Shown: positions 53,130 through 62,465 of the stretch, in pieces
How the letters are laid out: each line of letters begins with the position of its first letter
Numbering within the stretch: position 1 is the stretch's first letter
From: Halomonas sp. JB37
GTDB taxonomy: Bacteria > Pseudomonadota > Gammaproteobacteria > Pseudomonadales > Halomonadaceae
NCBI RefSeq assembly: GCF_002332255.1
Contig: NZ_NRGW01000001.1
Span: 1,364,001-1,428,000, forward strand
DNA: 64,000 bases
Direction of reading: 5' to 3'
The notes under the pieces: generated by a model
The model's input: only the letters and a program-made list of their open reading frames with translations
Told to the model about the DNA's origin: nothing
Database searches by the model: none
Position numbers and translations under genes: made by a program

Positions 53130-55820
53130 ATGAGCGACGTTGTCAGCAACATTGTCGATGCGGACCCCATTGAAACAAATGAGTGGCTGGATGCCTTGTC
53201 ATCGTTGACTCACTACGAGGGCCTGGATCGGGCGCGTTTCATGATTCACCGGTTACTTGAAGCGGCCGGTAAAAGCGGTGTGTCGTTCGGCGGTGGATTT
53301 GCGACGCACCACCGTAACACTATTGCTCACCAGGAAGAGCCAGATTATCCCGGCGACCTGGCACTGGAACGCAAGATACGGTCGGCAGTTCGCTGGAACA
53401 GTGTTGCCATGGTGGTGCGCGCCAATGCTAAGGATAAGAGCCTCGGTGGTCATCTGGCTAGTTACATGTCGAGCAGCACGCTCTACGAAGTCGGCTTCAA
53501 CCACTTCTTCCGTGCGGCATCGAAGGATTTCGCCGGCGATCTTATCTATTTTCAGGGCCACATTGCGCCGGGTATTTATGCACGCTCCTTCCTTGAGGGA
53601 CGCCTGACCGAGAGCCAACTGGATCGTTTCAGACAAGAGGTTGGGGGCGAAGGGTTGTCGTCTTACCCACACCCCTATCTGATGCCAGACTATTGGCAGT
53701 TTTCGACGGTATCGATGGGCTTGGGGCCGATTCAGGCGATCTATCAGGCGCGTTTGATGAAGTACATGGATAATCGCGGACTACAGCCTCTCCAGAACCG
53801 TAAAGTCTGGGCGTTTCTCGGCGATGGCGAATGCGACGAGCCGGAAACGTTGGGTGCGCTCAACGTGGCGAGCCGGGAGCGCCTGGATAACCTAATCTTC
53901 GTGATCAACTGCAATCTGCAGCGTCTCGACGGACCGGTGCGTGGCAACGGTAGCGTGATGAGTGAGCTGGAGCGGACCTTCCGGGGTGCCGGTTGGAATG
54001 TGTTCAAGGTGGTCTGGGGGAGTACCTGGGATCCCTTACTGAATGAAGATCGCACCGGTCTTTTGCAGCGGCGCATGGACGAAGCCGTCGATGGCGAATA
54101 CCAGAACTTCAAGGCGCAAGGCGGGGCCTACACACGGGAGCATTTCTTCGGCAAGTACGATGAGCTGGCGGAGCAGGTTGCCTCTTTATCGGACGAGGAA
54201 ATCCAAGGACTCATTCGTGGCGGACACGATCCGGTGAAGGTCCATGCCGCTTATCGTGCCGCCCTGGACGCTGATAATGGCCGTCCTACCGTGATTCTGG
54301 CACATACCGTGAAGGGCTATGGCATGGGAAGCGAGCATGGTGAGGCGGACATGGAAGCTCATAACATCAAGACCATGACGGCTGAGGGCTTGAAGAAGCT
54401 TCGCGATCGTTTTCAGGTGCCTATTACCGACGAGGAATTGCAAGGCAGCGGCATGCCTTATTATCGCCCGGCGCCGGACTCGCCCGAGATGCGCTATCTA
54501 CAGGAGTGTCGCGAGCGCCTGCATGGTTTTCAGCCCGCGCGGCGCACTGATCACGAGACATTGACGATTCCCTCGCTTGAGGACAAGCCATTCGTTGCTC
54601 AACTAAAAGGCACCGGGGAGCGCGAGGTCTCGACCACGATGGCCTTCGTACGTGTGCTGAGTGGATTGACCAAGTACAAGCCACTACGCGAGCGAATCGT
54701 ACCGATTGTTCCTGATGAGGCACGGACGTTCGGTATGGAGGGCATGTTCCGCCAATTGGGTATCTATGCGCCGGAAGGCCAGAAATACGAGCCGGCCGAT
54801 GCTGGGCAGATCATGTTTTATCGCGAGGATCAGGCTGGCCAGATCCTCGAGGAAGGTATCACTGAGTCTGGGGCCATGTCGTCTTGGATCGCGGCGGCGA
54901 CGGCTCATGCGAACCATGGCACGATGTTGATTCCCTTCTACTTCTTTTACGCGATGTTCGGCTTCCAGCGCATCGGTGATCTCGCCTGGGCTGCTGGCGA
55001 CATGATGTGCCGGGGGTTCATGGTTGGCGGCACGGCGGGGCGGACCACCATTAATGGCGAGGGGCTGCAGCATCAGGATGGCCACAGCCATCTGTTCGCT
55101 TCAGTTATTCCTAATTGCCGTACTTACGACCCTACTTATGCTTATGAAGTCGCGGTCATTGTGCGCTATGGCCTGCAGGAAATGTATGAGCGAGGCAAGG
55201 ATATTTTTTTCTATCTGACGGTGATGAACGAGAACTACTCGCACCCGCCTATGCCTGATGACTGCGAAGAGGGCATCGTGCGCGGCATGTACCTGCTGCA
55301 TCCGGGAGAGGCTGATGATGACAAACCACGGGTTCAGTTGCTGGGCAGCGGCGCGATTCTTCGCGAAGTCGAGGCAGCGGCCGAGATACTGCGCGAAACA
55401 CATGGCGTGACCGCGGACGTATGGAGCGTTACCAGCTTCAACGAGCTTCGTCGCGAGGCGCTCGACTATGATCGCCGTCGCTTCCTTGCCCCGGGTGAGC
55501 GCCAGGTGAGGCCTTGGGTAATGCGCCAGTTATTCGATCGTCAAGGCCCGGTGGTCGCGGCCACCGATTCTATTCGTTTGTATGCCGATCAGATCCGTGC
55601 CTGGGTGCCGAGTGATTTCCACGTGCTGGGAACCGATGGTTTCGGGCGTTCCGATACACGTGAGGCGCTGCGTCGTTTCTTCGAAGTGGATCGCTATCAC
55701 GTGGTGACGATGACGCTTTGGGCATTGGCCGAACGTGGTGAGATAGCACCGCACGTCGTTTCCGAAGCGATGACACATTACGGCATCGATCCTGCTGCGC
55801 CTAACCCGCTTGATCACTGA
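53130..55820 (+). CDS. aceE: Pyruvate dehydrogenase E1 component (homodimeric type)
   Basis: It decarboxylates pyruvate with thiamine diphosphate and passes the acetyl group to E2. The 896 residues match AceE. The TPP motif runs from WAFLGDGECDEPETLGAL to FVINCNLQRLDGPVRGNG. Other marks are GGDGLSSYPHP-like EGLSSYPHPYLMPDYW, AHTVKGYGMG, GTAGRTTINGEGLQHQDGHS and the C-terminal LGTDGFGRSDTREALRRFFEVD. The gene is followed by E2 after 61 bases; E3 is missing. The upstream regulator is LysR, not PdhR, so this may be an accessory or substitute complex. GC-ending codons are more frequent than in most of the window. Confidence 0.95.
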   Translation: MSDVVSNIVDADPIETNEWLDALSSLTHYEGLDRARFMIHRLLEAAGKSGVSFGGGFATHHRNTIAHQEEPDYPGDLALERKIRSAVRWNSVAMVVRANAKDKSLGGHLASYMSSSTLYEVGFNHFFRAASKDFAGDLIYFQGHIAPGIYARSFLEGRLTESQLDRFRQEVGGEGLSSYPHPYLMPDYWQFSTVSMGLGPIQAIYQARLMKYMDNRGLQPLQNRKVWAFLGDGECDEPETLGALNVASRERLDNLIFVINCNLQRLDGPVRGNGSVMSELERTFRGAGWNVFKVVWGSTWDPLLNEDRTGLLQRRMDEAVDGEYQNFKAQGGAYTREHFFGKYDELAEQVASLSDEEIQGLIRGGHDPVKVHAAYRAALDADNGRPTVILAHTVKGYGMGSEHGEADMEAHNIKTMTAEGLKKLRDRFQVPITDEELQGSGMPYYRPAPDSPEMRYLQECRERLHGFQPARRTDHETLTIPSLEDKPFVAQLKGTGEREVSTTMAFVRVLSGLTKYKPLRERIVPIVPDEARTFGMEGMFRQLGIYAPEGQKYEPADAGQIMFYREDQAGQILEEGITESGAMSSWIAAATAHANHGTMLIPFYFFYAMFGFQRIGDLAWAAGDMMCRGFMVGGTAGRTTINGEGLQHQDGHSHLFASVIPNCRTYDPTYAYEVAVIVRYGLQEMYERGKDIFFYLTVMNENYSHPPMPDDCEEGIVRGMYLLHPGEADDDKPRVQLLGSGAILREVEAAAEILRETHGVTADVWSVTSFNELRREALDYDRRRFLAPGERQVRPWVMRQLFDRQGPVVAATDSIRLYADQIRAWVPSDFHVLGTDGFGRSDTREALRRFFEVDRYHVVTMTLWALAERGEIAPHVVSEAMTHYGIDPAAPNPLDH

Positions 55821-55881
55821 AGTGCACCCGAGTATGAGCCCACATGTGGTGGAAGCGAATTAAAGGACGAGGAGCGCTACA

Positions 55882-57276
55882 GTGCTTAAGGAAATGATAC
55901 GGGTACCCGACATCGGTGGCAGCGAGAACGTGCCGGTCATCGAATTGGCGATCAGCGAAGGCGACGAGATCGACGCGGAAGATACGTTGATCACACTGGA
56001 ATCCGACAAGGCTTCCATGGACGTGCCCAGCCCTTACAAGGGCAAGGTGGTCGAGGTTTCGGTCAAGGAGGGCGACAGCGTTTCCGAGGGAGACCTGATT
56101 GCTACCTTGGAGATTGCCGGAGAAGGTGACAACGAAGGTAGAGATGCTAGCGAAACGGCGGCGGGAGATACATCCAGCAGCGCCGAAACTAATGCGGAGG
56201 CTCAGAAACCGGCGAAACCACCTGCTGGCGAGAAAGCCGACGTCAGTCAGCAAAAGGCGAACGCGTCCCAGTCGGCGTCGGCCAAGACCGTGGCGCAGCC
56301 GACGGGCGAGCCGAGCCTTGATGCGTGTCACAAGCACGACAAGAAGACCGCCGGTGCGCACGCCCATGCCGGGCCGGCGGTACGCATGCTGGCGCGTGAA
56401 CTGGGCGTCAATCTGGCCCAGGTCACGCCCACCGGACCCAAGCGCCGCGTGTTGAAGGAGGACGTTCAGGGATACGTCAAGAACACCCTTCAGCAGCGCT
56501 CCAGCGATGCCGGAAGCGCGGCCGCGCCGACGGACGGTGTGGGCATTCCGGTGTTGCCGGACATCGACTTCAGCCAGTTCGGCGAGGTCGAGGAAAAGCC
56601 CTTGGGTCGCTTAATGAAAGCGGGCGCAGCCAACCTGCATCGCAGCTGGCGCAACGTGCCGCATGTCACGCAGTTCAACGAGGCGGACATCACCGAGCTC
56701 GAAGCCTTCCGCAAGTCGATGAAGGGCGAGGCCGAGGCTCAGGGCGCCAAGCTCACGCCGCTGCCGTTCCTGCTCAAGGCCTGTGCCTACGCGCTGCGCC
56801 AGTATCCGCAGTTCAACGTCAGTCTGAAGAGTGACGGCGAGACCCTGGTGTGGAAGAAGTACGTGCATATCGGCATCGCCGTGGACACGCCGGACGGCCT
56901 GATGGTGCCGGTGATCCGTGACGTCGATCGGAAATCGCTGATCGAGCTGGCCAAGGAATCCGCCGAGCTGGCCGGCAAGGCGCAGTCGAAAAAGCTCAAG
57001 CGCGAGGAGATGCAGGGCGGCTGCTTTACCCTCTCCAGCCTCGGCTCGATCGGCGGCACCGCCTTCACGCCGATCGTCAACGCCCCGGAAGTGGCGATCC
57101 TTGGGATCTCCAAGTCGCAGAGGAAGCCGGTCTGGAACGGGGTCGAGTTCGCGCCGCGGGTGATGATGCCGCTGTCGTTGTCTTACGACCACCGTACGGT
57201 CAATGGTGCGGATGGGGCCCGCTTCACGGACTTCCTGGCCCAGGCGCTGAGCGATATCAGAACGCTTTTGCTGTGA
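55882..57276 (+). CDS. aceF: Dihydrolipoamide acetyltransferase, E2 of pyruvate dehydrogenase (single lipoyl domain)
   Basis: It transfers acetyl from E1 to CoA. Order: one lipoyl domain (about 1-78; lipoylated Lys in ESDKASMDVP), an Ala/Glu-rich linker (80-160), an E3-binding domain (about 168-205; VRMLARELGVNL and GPKRRVLKEDV) and the catalytic core with SYDHRTVNGADGARF near the C-terminus. One lipoyl domain makes it shorter (464 residues) than the three-domain E. coli protein. The GTG start at 55882 has GGAG nine bases upstream; an ATG at 55894 is less well placed. The second half is strikingly GC-rich. E3 is presumably borrowed from elsewhere. Confidence 0.95.
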   Translation: MLKEMIRVPDIGGSENVPVIELAISEGDEIDAEDTLITLESDKASMDVPSPYKGKVVEVSVKEGDSVSEGDLIATLEIAGEGDNEGRDASETAAGDTSSSAETNAEAQKPAKPPAGEKADVSQQKANASQSASAKTVAQPTGEPSLDACHKHDKKTAGAHAHAGPAVRMLARELGVNLAQVTPTGPKRRVLKEDVQGYVKNTLQQRSSDAGSAAAPTDGVGIPVLPDIDFSQFGEVEEKPLGRLMKAGAANLHRSWRNVPHVTQFNEADITELEAFRKSMKGEAEAQGAKLTPLPFLLKACAYALRQYPQFNVSLKSDGETLVWKKYVHIGIAVDTPDGLMVPVIRDVDRKSLIELAKESAELAGKAQSKKLKREEMQGGCFTLSSLGSIGGTAFTPIVNAPEVAILGISKSQRKPVWNGVEFAPRVMMPLSLSYDHRTVNGADGARFTDFLAQALSDIRTLLL

Positions 57277-57340
57277 TTTTGCCCAGCTTGCTTTAGGGTT
57301 AAATTCGCTAAATTTACTCCAACCCACCTATGAGAAGATC

Positions 57341-57955
57341 ATGAAACTTTATTATGCCACTGGAACCTGCTCACTTGGGCCGCGTATTGTCGCACACGAA
57401 CTGGGCATCGAGCTGGAATCTCAAAAGGTTGATATCAAAAAACACCATACCGATAACGGCAGCGACTACTGGCATATCAACCCCAAAGGCTATGTGCCTG
57501 CTCTTATGACTGATGATGGTTATCTGCTTACAGAAAGCGTGGCCATAATGCAATATTTAGCCGACCGGGGCTCTCCCGCTAATCTGAATGCCGAGCGAGG
57601 GTCTTCCTCGTTTTATCAGCTCCAAGAGTGGCTCACATTTATCAGCACGGAATTACATAAGATGTTTAGCCCTTGGCTGTTTCATCCGGAATACGGCTCC
57701 GAGGCGCAACAGGTTGCGACGCAGAAAATTTATGAGCGCTTTGACATAATCGATGCGCACCTACAAGATAAGCAGTATCTTCTTGATAACGAATTTTCTC
57801 TCGCTGATATTTATTTATTCACGATTGTGCGATGGGCAGGTTTGTTCAATATGGAATTGGTGTCATACCAAAACTTATCAAGCTTCCTGGAACGTATCTC
57901 CAATCGTTCTGCCGTTAAAAGTGCGATGCGAGCCGAAGGTATAAACGAATTTTAG
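57341..57955 (+). CDS. Glutathione S-transferase
   Basis: A 204-residue GST, probably of the beta class. The N-terminal thioredoxin-like domain reads LYYATGTCSLGPRIVAHELGIELE, where the beta-class Cys-10 position is occupied, followed by NPKGYVPALMTDDGYLLTESVAIMQYLAD for glutathione binding. The helical C-terminal domain has LLDNEFSLADIYLFTIVRWA. It conjugates or reduces with glutathione in the cytosol; the substrate is unknown. Its base composition drops back from the GC-rich aceF gene just upstream. Confidence 0.88.
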   Translation: MKLYYATGTCSLGPRIVAHELGIELESQKVDIKKHHTDNGSDYWHINPKGYVPALMTDDGYLLTESVAIMQYLADRGSPANLNAERGSSSFYQLQEWLTFISTELHKMFSPWLFHPEYGSEAQQVATQKIYERFDIIDAHLQDKQYLLDNEFSLADIYLFTIVRWAGLFNMELVSYQNLSSFLERISNRSAVKSAMRAEGINEF

Positions 57956-58086
57956 CGGCATTGTAGGCTGTTCGCAGGGCTTGCTGAGGTGCCGGTGCCA
58001 TGACAAATCTGGCTAGCACGAGTCCCAGGTGAGTTCTCAAATATAGTAAAGGAAATGAAATATTATTGGGGAGTATTAGATATAAA

Positions 58087-58590
58087 ATGGTGCCAATTAT
58101 TGATGCTTCAGTTTTTCTAGGCATGCATCATGAAAGCCTAGAAGTCAGAGAGAAATGTGTAGAGATAATTGTACGTAATTTTGATGGTGGACTAGAAATA
58201 AATCTTGAACAAATAGGCTTGTGTGACAACGTTATTTGGCAGCGCTCCAGAGAAGAACAAAACGCCTATTATCCATTTATGAGCTACCTTCATACGGTTA
58301 TGGAATTTAAACGTATTCCCTATGCGGATGAAGCTTACCAGCTTGCAGCTATTGACTATAGGCTAAAACACCTGCCTATGAAAAAAGCAATTCTTGCGTG
58401 CCATGTCCTAGCAGGTGAAAGAGGATTATATACTCTTGACGATGATCTGAAAGATATGGATCTATTGTCCGATTATATCATGCCGATCATTTCTTCGAGT
58501 GAAACTGAGTATTTTTTTAGTGAGCCTTTAAATTTATTTTACAAAAAAAGCTTAATGCTGAAGCTGAAGTCGGAGGAGATAAGTATCTAA
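58087..58590 (+). CDS. PIN-like domain protein in an AT-rich patch
   Basis: A 168-residue orphan whose fold looks PIN-like: an Asp near the N-terminus in PIIDASVFLGMHH, helical middle with NLEQIGLCDNVIWQ and YYPFMSYLHTVMEF, and acidic residues in GLYTLDDDLKDMD near the third strand. PIN domains are often RNases, but not all metal-binding acids can be placed here. From memory it resembles the uncharacterised DUF6190 type; this is unverified. The ATG at 58087 is chosen because it gives a PIN-like N-terminus; a TTG at 58066 and GTG at 58090 are alternatives and none has a clear ribosome-binding site. No antitoxin gene is adjacent. The region is much more AT-rich than its neighbours. Confidence 0.6.
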   Translation: MVPIIDASVFLGMHHESLEVREKCVEIIVRNFDGGLEINLEQIGLCDNVIWQRSREEQNAYYPFMSYLHTVMEFKRIPYADEAYQLAAIDYRLKHLPMKKAILACHVLAGERGLYTLDDDLKDMDLLSDYIMPIISSSETEYFFSEPLNLFYKKSLMLKLKSEEISI

Positions 58591-59037
58591 AACTATATAT
58601 CGACGAACTCAAGCTATGAGGCCTCAAGTTCTATGCGCAACGCTATTAACGGGGACTGTTATTACTCCAGTTAATAGCAAGTATATTTGCAGGAAAATTG
58701 TTAGAAGCTGTTGTGTTTTAAAACTTATCAATATAATCGTTAGTTCTATTCTATATTCCATTTCTGCAGAGGGTTAGCACAATTGTATGTCGATCTCGGC
58801 AGTAGCAAAGAGGGTTGGGCTTCTACTGACAGTCTGAACTGCTAGGGAAATCGTTTTGATCTGATGCACTATGGTGCACCCACTGATGCAGCGAGTGCAT
58901 ACAACTGCATCGCTGCGCCAAATTTAATCCTGCCCCACGCTTGGTAAAACGTTCTCCGCGGCGCGAATTCCACAAGTGCGATAACAAACGACGCGAATTC
59001 AAACATAACGCTAATACAAAAACGCGGAGAGAATCCC
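58591..59037. other. AT-rich intergenic region before the symporter gene
   Basis: These 447 bases have no credible coding frame. The left 200 bases share the AT-rich composition of the PIN-like gene; the rest is of normal composition. A hairpin at 58888-58916 lies in the leader of the symporter. Nearby the word GATGCA recurs. Confidence 0.5.
58888..58916. promoter_or_regulatory. Hairpin/inverted repeat upstream of the alanine symporter
   Basis: GCAGCGA (58888-58894) pairs with TCGCTGC (58910-58916) and TGCA with TGCA inside, with one bulged G and a six-base loop. It is about 120 bases upstream of the start. It may be an operator or an end-of-transcript structure; no T-run follows. Confidence 0.4.
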
Positions 59038-60501
59038 ATGCTCGATATGCTCAATGACCTCCTGTGGGGGAAGATTCTACTAGTGCTGCTGGTGGGCGTT
59101 GGCGTCGGTTTTACCTTCGCTTCACGCTTTGTGCAGTTTCGCTATTTCGGTGAGATGTTTCGTATCCTAGGTTCGGGGCAAGTCTTTAAACGTAGCCAAC
59201 ACGGCCATTTAAGCTCGTTTCAGGCATTGGTGCTTTCGGTGGCGGGGCGTGTAGGTGGTGGTAATATTGCAGGTGTTGCGGTGGCCATTACTTTAGGTGG
59301 CCCAGGCGCGATTTTTTGGATGTGGCTGGTGGGTTTAATGGGCATGGCCACCAGCTTCTTGGAATGCACCCTGGCGCAAACATATAAAGAGGCCGAAGGC
59401 GATGGCACATATCGCGGTGGCCCGGCGTATTACATCGTTAAAGGGTTGGGTAAACAGTGGCGTTGGCTGGCAGCGTTTTACTCGGTGCTGTTGCTGTTGA
59501 CCTTCGGCTTTGCCTTTACTGCACTTCAATCCTACGCAGTAGCGACTTCATTTGGAGACGCTTTCGGTGTGCCTGTGCTGTATACCGGGATTGCTCTGGC
59601 GATGCTGGTAGGCCTGATTATCTTCGGTGGCATTAAGCGTATTGCGCGTATTTCCGAGATTTTAGTGCCCTTTATGGCGATCAGTTATATTGCTATCGCA
59701 CTACTGGTTATCGCCATGAACATTGGGGAAATTCCAGGTGTGATTGCGCTCATTGTAAAGAGTGCTTTCGGCCTTGAACCACTGATCGGTGGTGGAATTG
59801 GTGCGGCTATTATGATGGGTTTGAAGCGCGGCCTGTTCTCTAACGAAGCGGGCCTGGGTAGTGCGCCCAATGTGGCGGCAGTCGCCTACGTGCCGCACCC
59901 GGCCAACCAAGGTATCGTGCAGGCATTTTCGGTATTTATCGATACCGTCATTATTTGTTCTGCCACGGCGTTCCTGATTCTGCTCAGTGGCGTATACGAT
60001 CCTGCGGCGGGCGCAGGCGTTGAGGGCATTGCCCTCACCCAGGCAGCGCTGGCCGAACACGTAGGTGAGTGGGGCCGCACTTTTGTTAGCCTGGCGCTAT
60101 TGCTGTTTGCTTTCAGCACGATTTTGTACAATTACTACCTAGGCGAAAACAGCCTCAATTTTTTCAGTCGTGACAATCAGAACCTATTCAACGCCTTCCG
60201 CGTGGCGATCGTGCTTTTAGTGTGTTGGGGCGCGACCACTGATTTGGGCACCGTGTTTGGCTTTGCTGATGTCACTATGGGCCTTCTGGCCGTGGTCAAC
60301 CTAATTGCGCTGATCCTGTTGTTCAAGTGCGGCTTGCGCATTCTCAAAGACTTCGATAGCCAGCGTCGGCAGGGCATCAAACAGCCGATTTTTGACGCTA
60401 ATCAGCATCCGGACCTCGACCTGGATCCAAAAGCCTGGGAGCTAGAACCTGAAGAGGCTGAAGCATTAAAGCAGCGTCTAACAAGCGCGTCTGCCGAGTA
60501 A
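59038..60501 (+). CDS. Alanine or glycine:cation symporter (AGCS family)
   Basis: A 487-residue inner-membrane Na+ (or H+) symporter with about 11 helices. AGCS hallmarks: FQALVLSVAGRVGGGNIAGVAVAI near the N-terminus, GPGAIFWMWLVGLMGMATSFLECTLAQ and KRGLFSNEAGLGSAPNVAA in the middle. A GGAGAG ribosome-binding site precedes the ATG. An asparaginase gene follows after 39 bases, so the transported amino acid may include asparagine or alanine; this is inferred from the operon, not from residues. Confidence 0.92.
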   Translation: MLDMLNDLLWGKILLVLLVGVGVGFTFASRFVQFRYFGEMFRILGSGQVFKRSQHGHLSSFQALVLSVAGRVGGGNIAGVAVAITLGGPGAIFWMWLVGLMGMATSFLECTLAQTYKEAEGDGTYRGGPAYYIVKGLGKQWRWLAAFYSVLLLLTFGFAFTALQSYAVATSFGDAFGVPVLYTGIALAMLVGLIIFGGIKRIARISEILVPFMAISYIAIALLVIAMNIGEIPGVIALIVKSAFGLEPLIGGGIGAAIMMGLKRGLFSNEAGLGSAPNVAAVAYVPHPANQGIVQAFSVFIDTVIICSATAFLILLSGVYDPAAGAGVEGIALTQAALAEHVGEWGRTFVSLALLLFAFSTILYNYYLGENSLNFFSRDNQNLFNAFRVAIVLLVCWGATTDLGTVFGFADVTMGLLAVVNLIALILLFKCGLRILKDFDSQRRQGIKQPIFDANQHPDLDLDPKAWELEPEEAEALKQRLTSASAE

Positions 60502-60540
60502 GGACTCGCTCAGCACGTATTAACTCAATCAGGAGTGCCC

Positions 60541-61560
60541 ATGCCCCGTGTGCTAATACTCTATACCGGAGGGACTATTGGTATGCAGCCATCACCTCAA
60601 GGCTACGTACCCTGCGCGGGGCTGGCGGAACGCCTAGCGGCGCATTTGGCCCTGAGTGACCCTTACCGACTGCCAGCATTTGATGTAATTGAAATGCAGC
60701 CTTTGATTGATAGCGCAGAGCTAATGCCCGAGGCCTGGAACCGGCTGATGGCACAGTTGGAATACCACTGGGAGACTTACGACGCTTTTGTAGTGTTGCA
60801 CGGTACCGATACCATGGCGTATAGCGCCGCAGCACTTTCGTTTATGCTCGATGCGCTGAACAAGCCGGTGGTTTTCACCGGCTCTCAAATTCCGTTGGGT
60901 GAGCCCCGCAGTGATGCGCTGAATAATCTCATCAGCGCACTGCAATTGGCGGTGCATCCAGACACGCCCCGTGAGGTTAGTCTGTCTTTTCACGACAGGC
61001 TGCTGCGTGGCAACCGTGCCCGCAAAGTACGCAGCCTGGGCCTAGATGCGTTTGATTCACCAAATTTTCCTTGGTTAGGAGCATTAGGCATTGGCATAAC
61101 GCTGAATGTTGATGCCGCCCTTCCCAGCGGCATGCCTAGTTTTTTACCTATCGACCTTGACCCTGATGCGGTGGCTGTCCTATCGCTGCATCCGGGCATG
61201 TCGTTGCGCCGTGCCAAGGCGCTACTGGCCGATGCCTCCTTAAGGGGACTGGTGCTCTACAGCTACGGTGTGGGTAACCCGCCCAGTTTTGAAGGTGAGC
61301 TGCTGAGCGCCCTAACGGATGCCAATGAACGAGGTGTAGCATTAATTAACGTGACACAGTGCGATCAAGGTGGGGTAGTGCAGGGAGCTTACGCTACTGG
61401 TTCTGAGCTAAATAAATCAGGGGTAATCGCTGGAAGAGATATCACCTTGGAAGCCGCCGTAGCGAAGCTAATCGTACTATTGGGGCGTGGGTTAGCGGGA
61501 TGCGCCTTGCAGAAAGCGCTGAAGAGCGACTTGCGGGGTGAGTCTCGCACGATACGCTAG
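60541..61560 (+). CDS. ansA: Type I L-asparaginase
   Basis: It hydrolyses L-asparagine to aspartate and ammonia. The 339 residues have the two catalytic threonine motifs: LILYTGGTIGMQPS at the N-terminus and VVLHGTDTMAYSAAALSFML. There is no signal peptide, which with length and the conserved GSQIPLGEPRSDA fits the cytoplasmic AnsA type. The ATG at 60541 has AGGAG five bases upstream; the in-frame GTG at 60535 falls within that spacer. It forms a likely operon with the AGCS symporter, giving uptake plus deamidation. Confidence 0.93.
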   Translation: MPRVLILYTGGTIGMQPSPQGYVPCAGLAERLAAHLALSDPYRLPAFDVIEMQPLIDSAELMPEAWNRLMAQLEYHWETYDAFVVLHGTDTMAYSAAALSFMLDALNKPVVFTGSQIPLGEPRSDALNNLISALQLAVHPDTPREVSLSFHDRLLRGNRARKVRSLGLDAFDSPNFPWLGALGIGITLNVDAALPSGMPSFLPIDLDPDAVAVLSLHPGMSLRRAKALLADASLRGLVLYSYGVGNPPSFEGELLSALTDANERGVALINVTQCDQGGVVQGAYATGSELNKSGVIAGRDITLEAAVAKLIVLLGRGLAGCALQKALKSDLRGESRTIR

Positions 61561-61575
61561 ATCCGCCTTTATTAA

Positions 61576-61686
61576 TTACCCAAAGAACCAGTAGCACACC
61601 GCTATAGCCGTGATAATACCTGCCGCATCGGCCACTAATGCACAGCCTAAGCCGTGGCGGATACGGTGATGCAACGGAGTTAACAT
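61576..61686 (-). CDS. Putative 36-residue membrane peptide overlapping the IclR stop
   Basis: This small frame codes for a His/Arg-rich N-terminus (MLTPLHHRIRHG) and one hydrophobic helix (CALVADAAGIITAIAVCYWF) ending at Gly. Its ATG overlaps the last codons of the IclR gene, and AGGAG lies four bases upstream, within the IclR coding sequence. This is a layout typical of translational coupling. I know no family for it. It could also be a chance frame or the remnant of a larger membrane protein. Confidence 0.4.
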   Translation of the reverse strand: MLTPLHHRIRHGLGCALVADAAGIITAIAVCYWFFG

Positions 61687-62465
61687 CCAGCTCCTAGACG
61701 ACGCGAAATATCGTTGCCTGCAACAACTAAATTATGCCCTAAATCTTTAATTGCTTCGGTGGTTGCTTCGCTGCGGGTCAGCGATATGGCCATGCCGGCA
61801 ACTGTATCGCCAGTATGGTTATGCAGCGATGTGCCCAAGCAAATCATACCTTCGCGAACCTGCCCGTCATCAATTGAAAAACCACGTTGACGGGTTTCAT
61901 CAAGTTCACTGCGTAATTTCGTCAAATTGCGCACACTACGCGAAGTCAGTGGCCCAGGAAATTGATTAGAAAAAAGTTCGTGCAGGGCTGATGTGTCAAG
62001 TGCGGCCAGTAAGACTTTACCGGTCGCTGTAAAGGCCGCGGGCAGTCGCATGCCTATCCGAAATGTTGTGCCTAACGGTAAGTGGGCGTTGGAACAGGCA
62101 ATATAGACAACGTCGCTTCCATCAAGCACCGTCATCGTCATTGTGTATTGGCCAAGGCTGTGGGCATCGGCAAAATAGCTTTTAAAAATGTCTACCAGAT
62201 CATTTTGGGCCAAAAAACCATTGGCCCAGCGCATAGGGTGTGGCCCGGTACTGAAGGTTCCATCGAAGCCTTTGGTTAAAAGCCCAACTTCGACCATCGT
62301 CAGCAGAAGCCCATGAAGAGTGCTTTTCGGTAATGGTAAAGCATGCCCTATTTCAGAAGCCTTGGGCTTCCTTGGTGATGCTGAAACAAAATCCATAATC
62401 GCAACCGCGCGGCGCAGAGCGGGCACCTTTGTCGTTCCTGCTTTGGGTGCTTCATCACCTTTCAC
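61680..62465 (-). CDS. IclR-family transcriptional regulator
   Basis: An IclR protein with a winged helix at about residues 12-70 (ALRRAVAIMDFVSAS and KASEIGHALPLPKSTLHGLLLTM) and a C-terminal GAF-like effector domain (LPAAFTATGKVLLAAL, QRGFSIDDGQVREGMICLGTSLHN). I chose the GTG at 62465 (261 residues), with AGGAG seven bases upstream. The ATG at 62537 lacks a ribosome-binding site and lies inside a palindrome likely to be the operator. It is divergent from an iron-dependent alcohol dehydrogenase, its probable target. Confidence 0.88.
   Translation of the reverse strand: MKGDEAPKAGTTKVPALRRAVAIMDFVSASPRKPKASEIGHALPLPKSTLHGLLLTMVEVGLLTKGFDGTFSTGPHPMRWANGFLAQNDLVDIFKSYFADAHSLGQYTMTMTVLDGSDVVYIACSNAHLPLGTTFRIGMRLPAAFTATGKVLLAALDTSALHELFSNQFPGPLTSRSVRNLTKLRSELDETRQRGFSIDDGQVREGMICLGTSLHNHTGDTVAGMAISLTRSEATTEAIKDLGHNLVVAGNDISRRLGAGC

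Noticed and set aside
58869..59054. Minus-strand 61-codon frame in the gap before the symporter
   Set aside because: No ribosome-binding site, no recognisable domain, and it overlaps the start of a certain gene.
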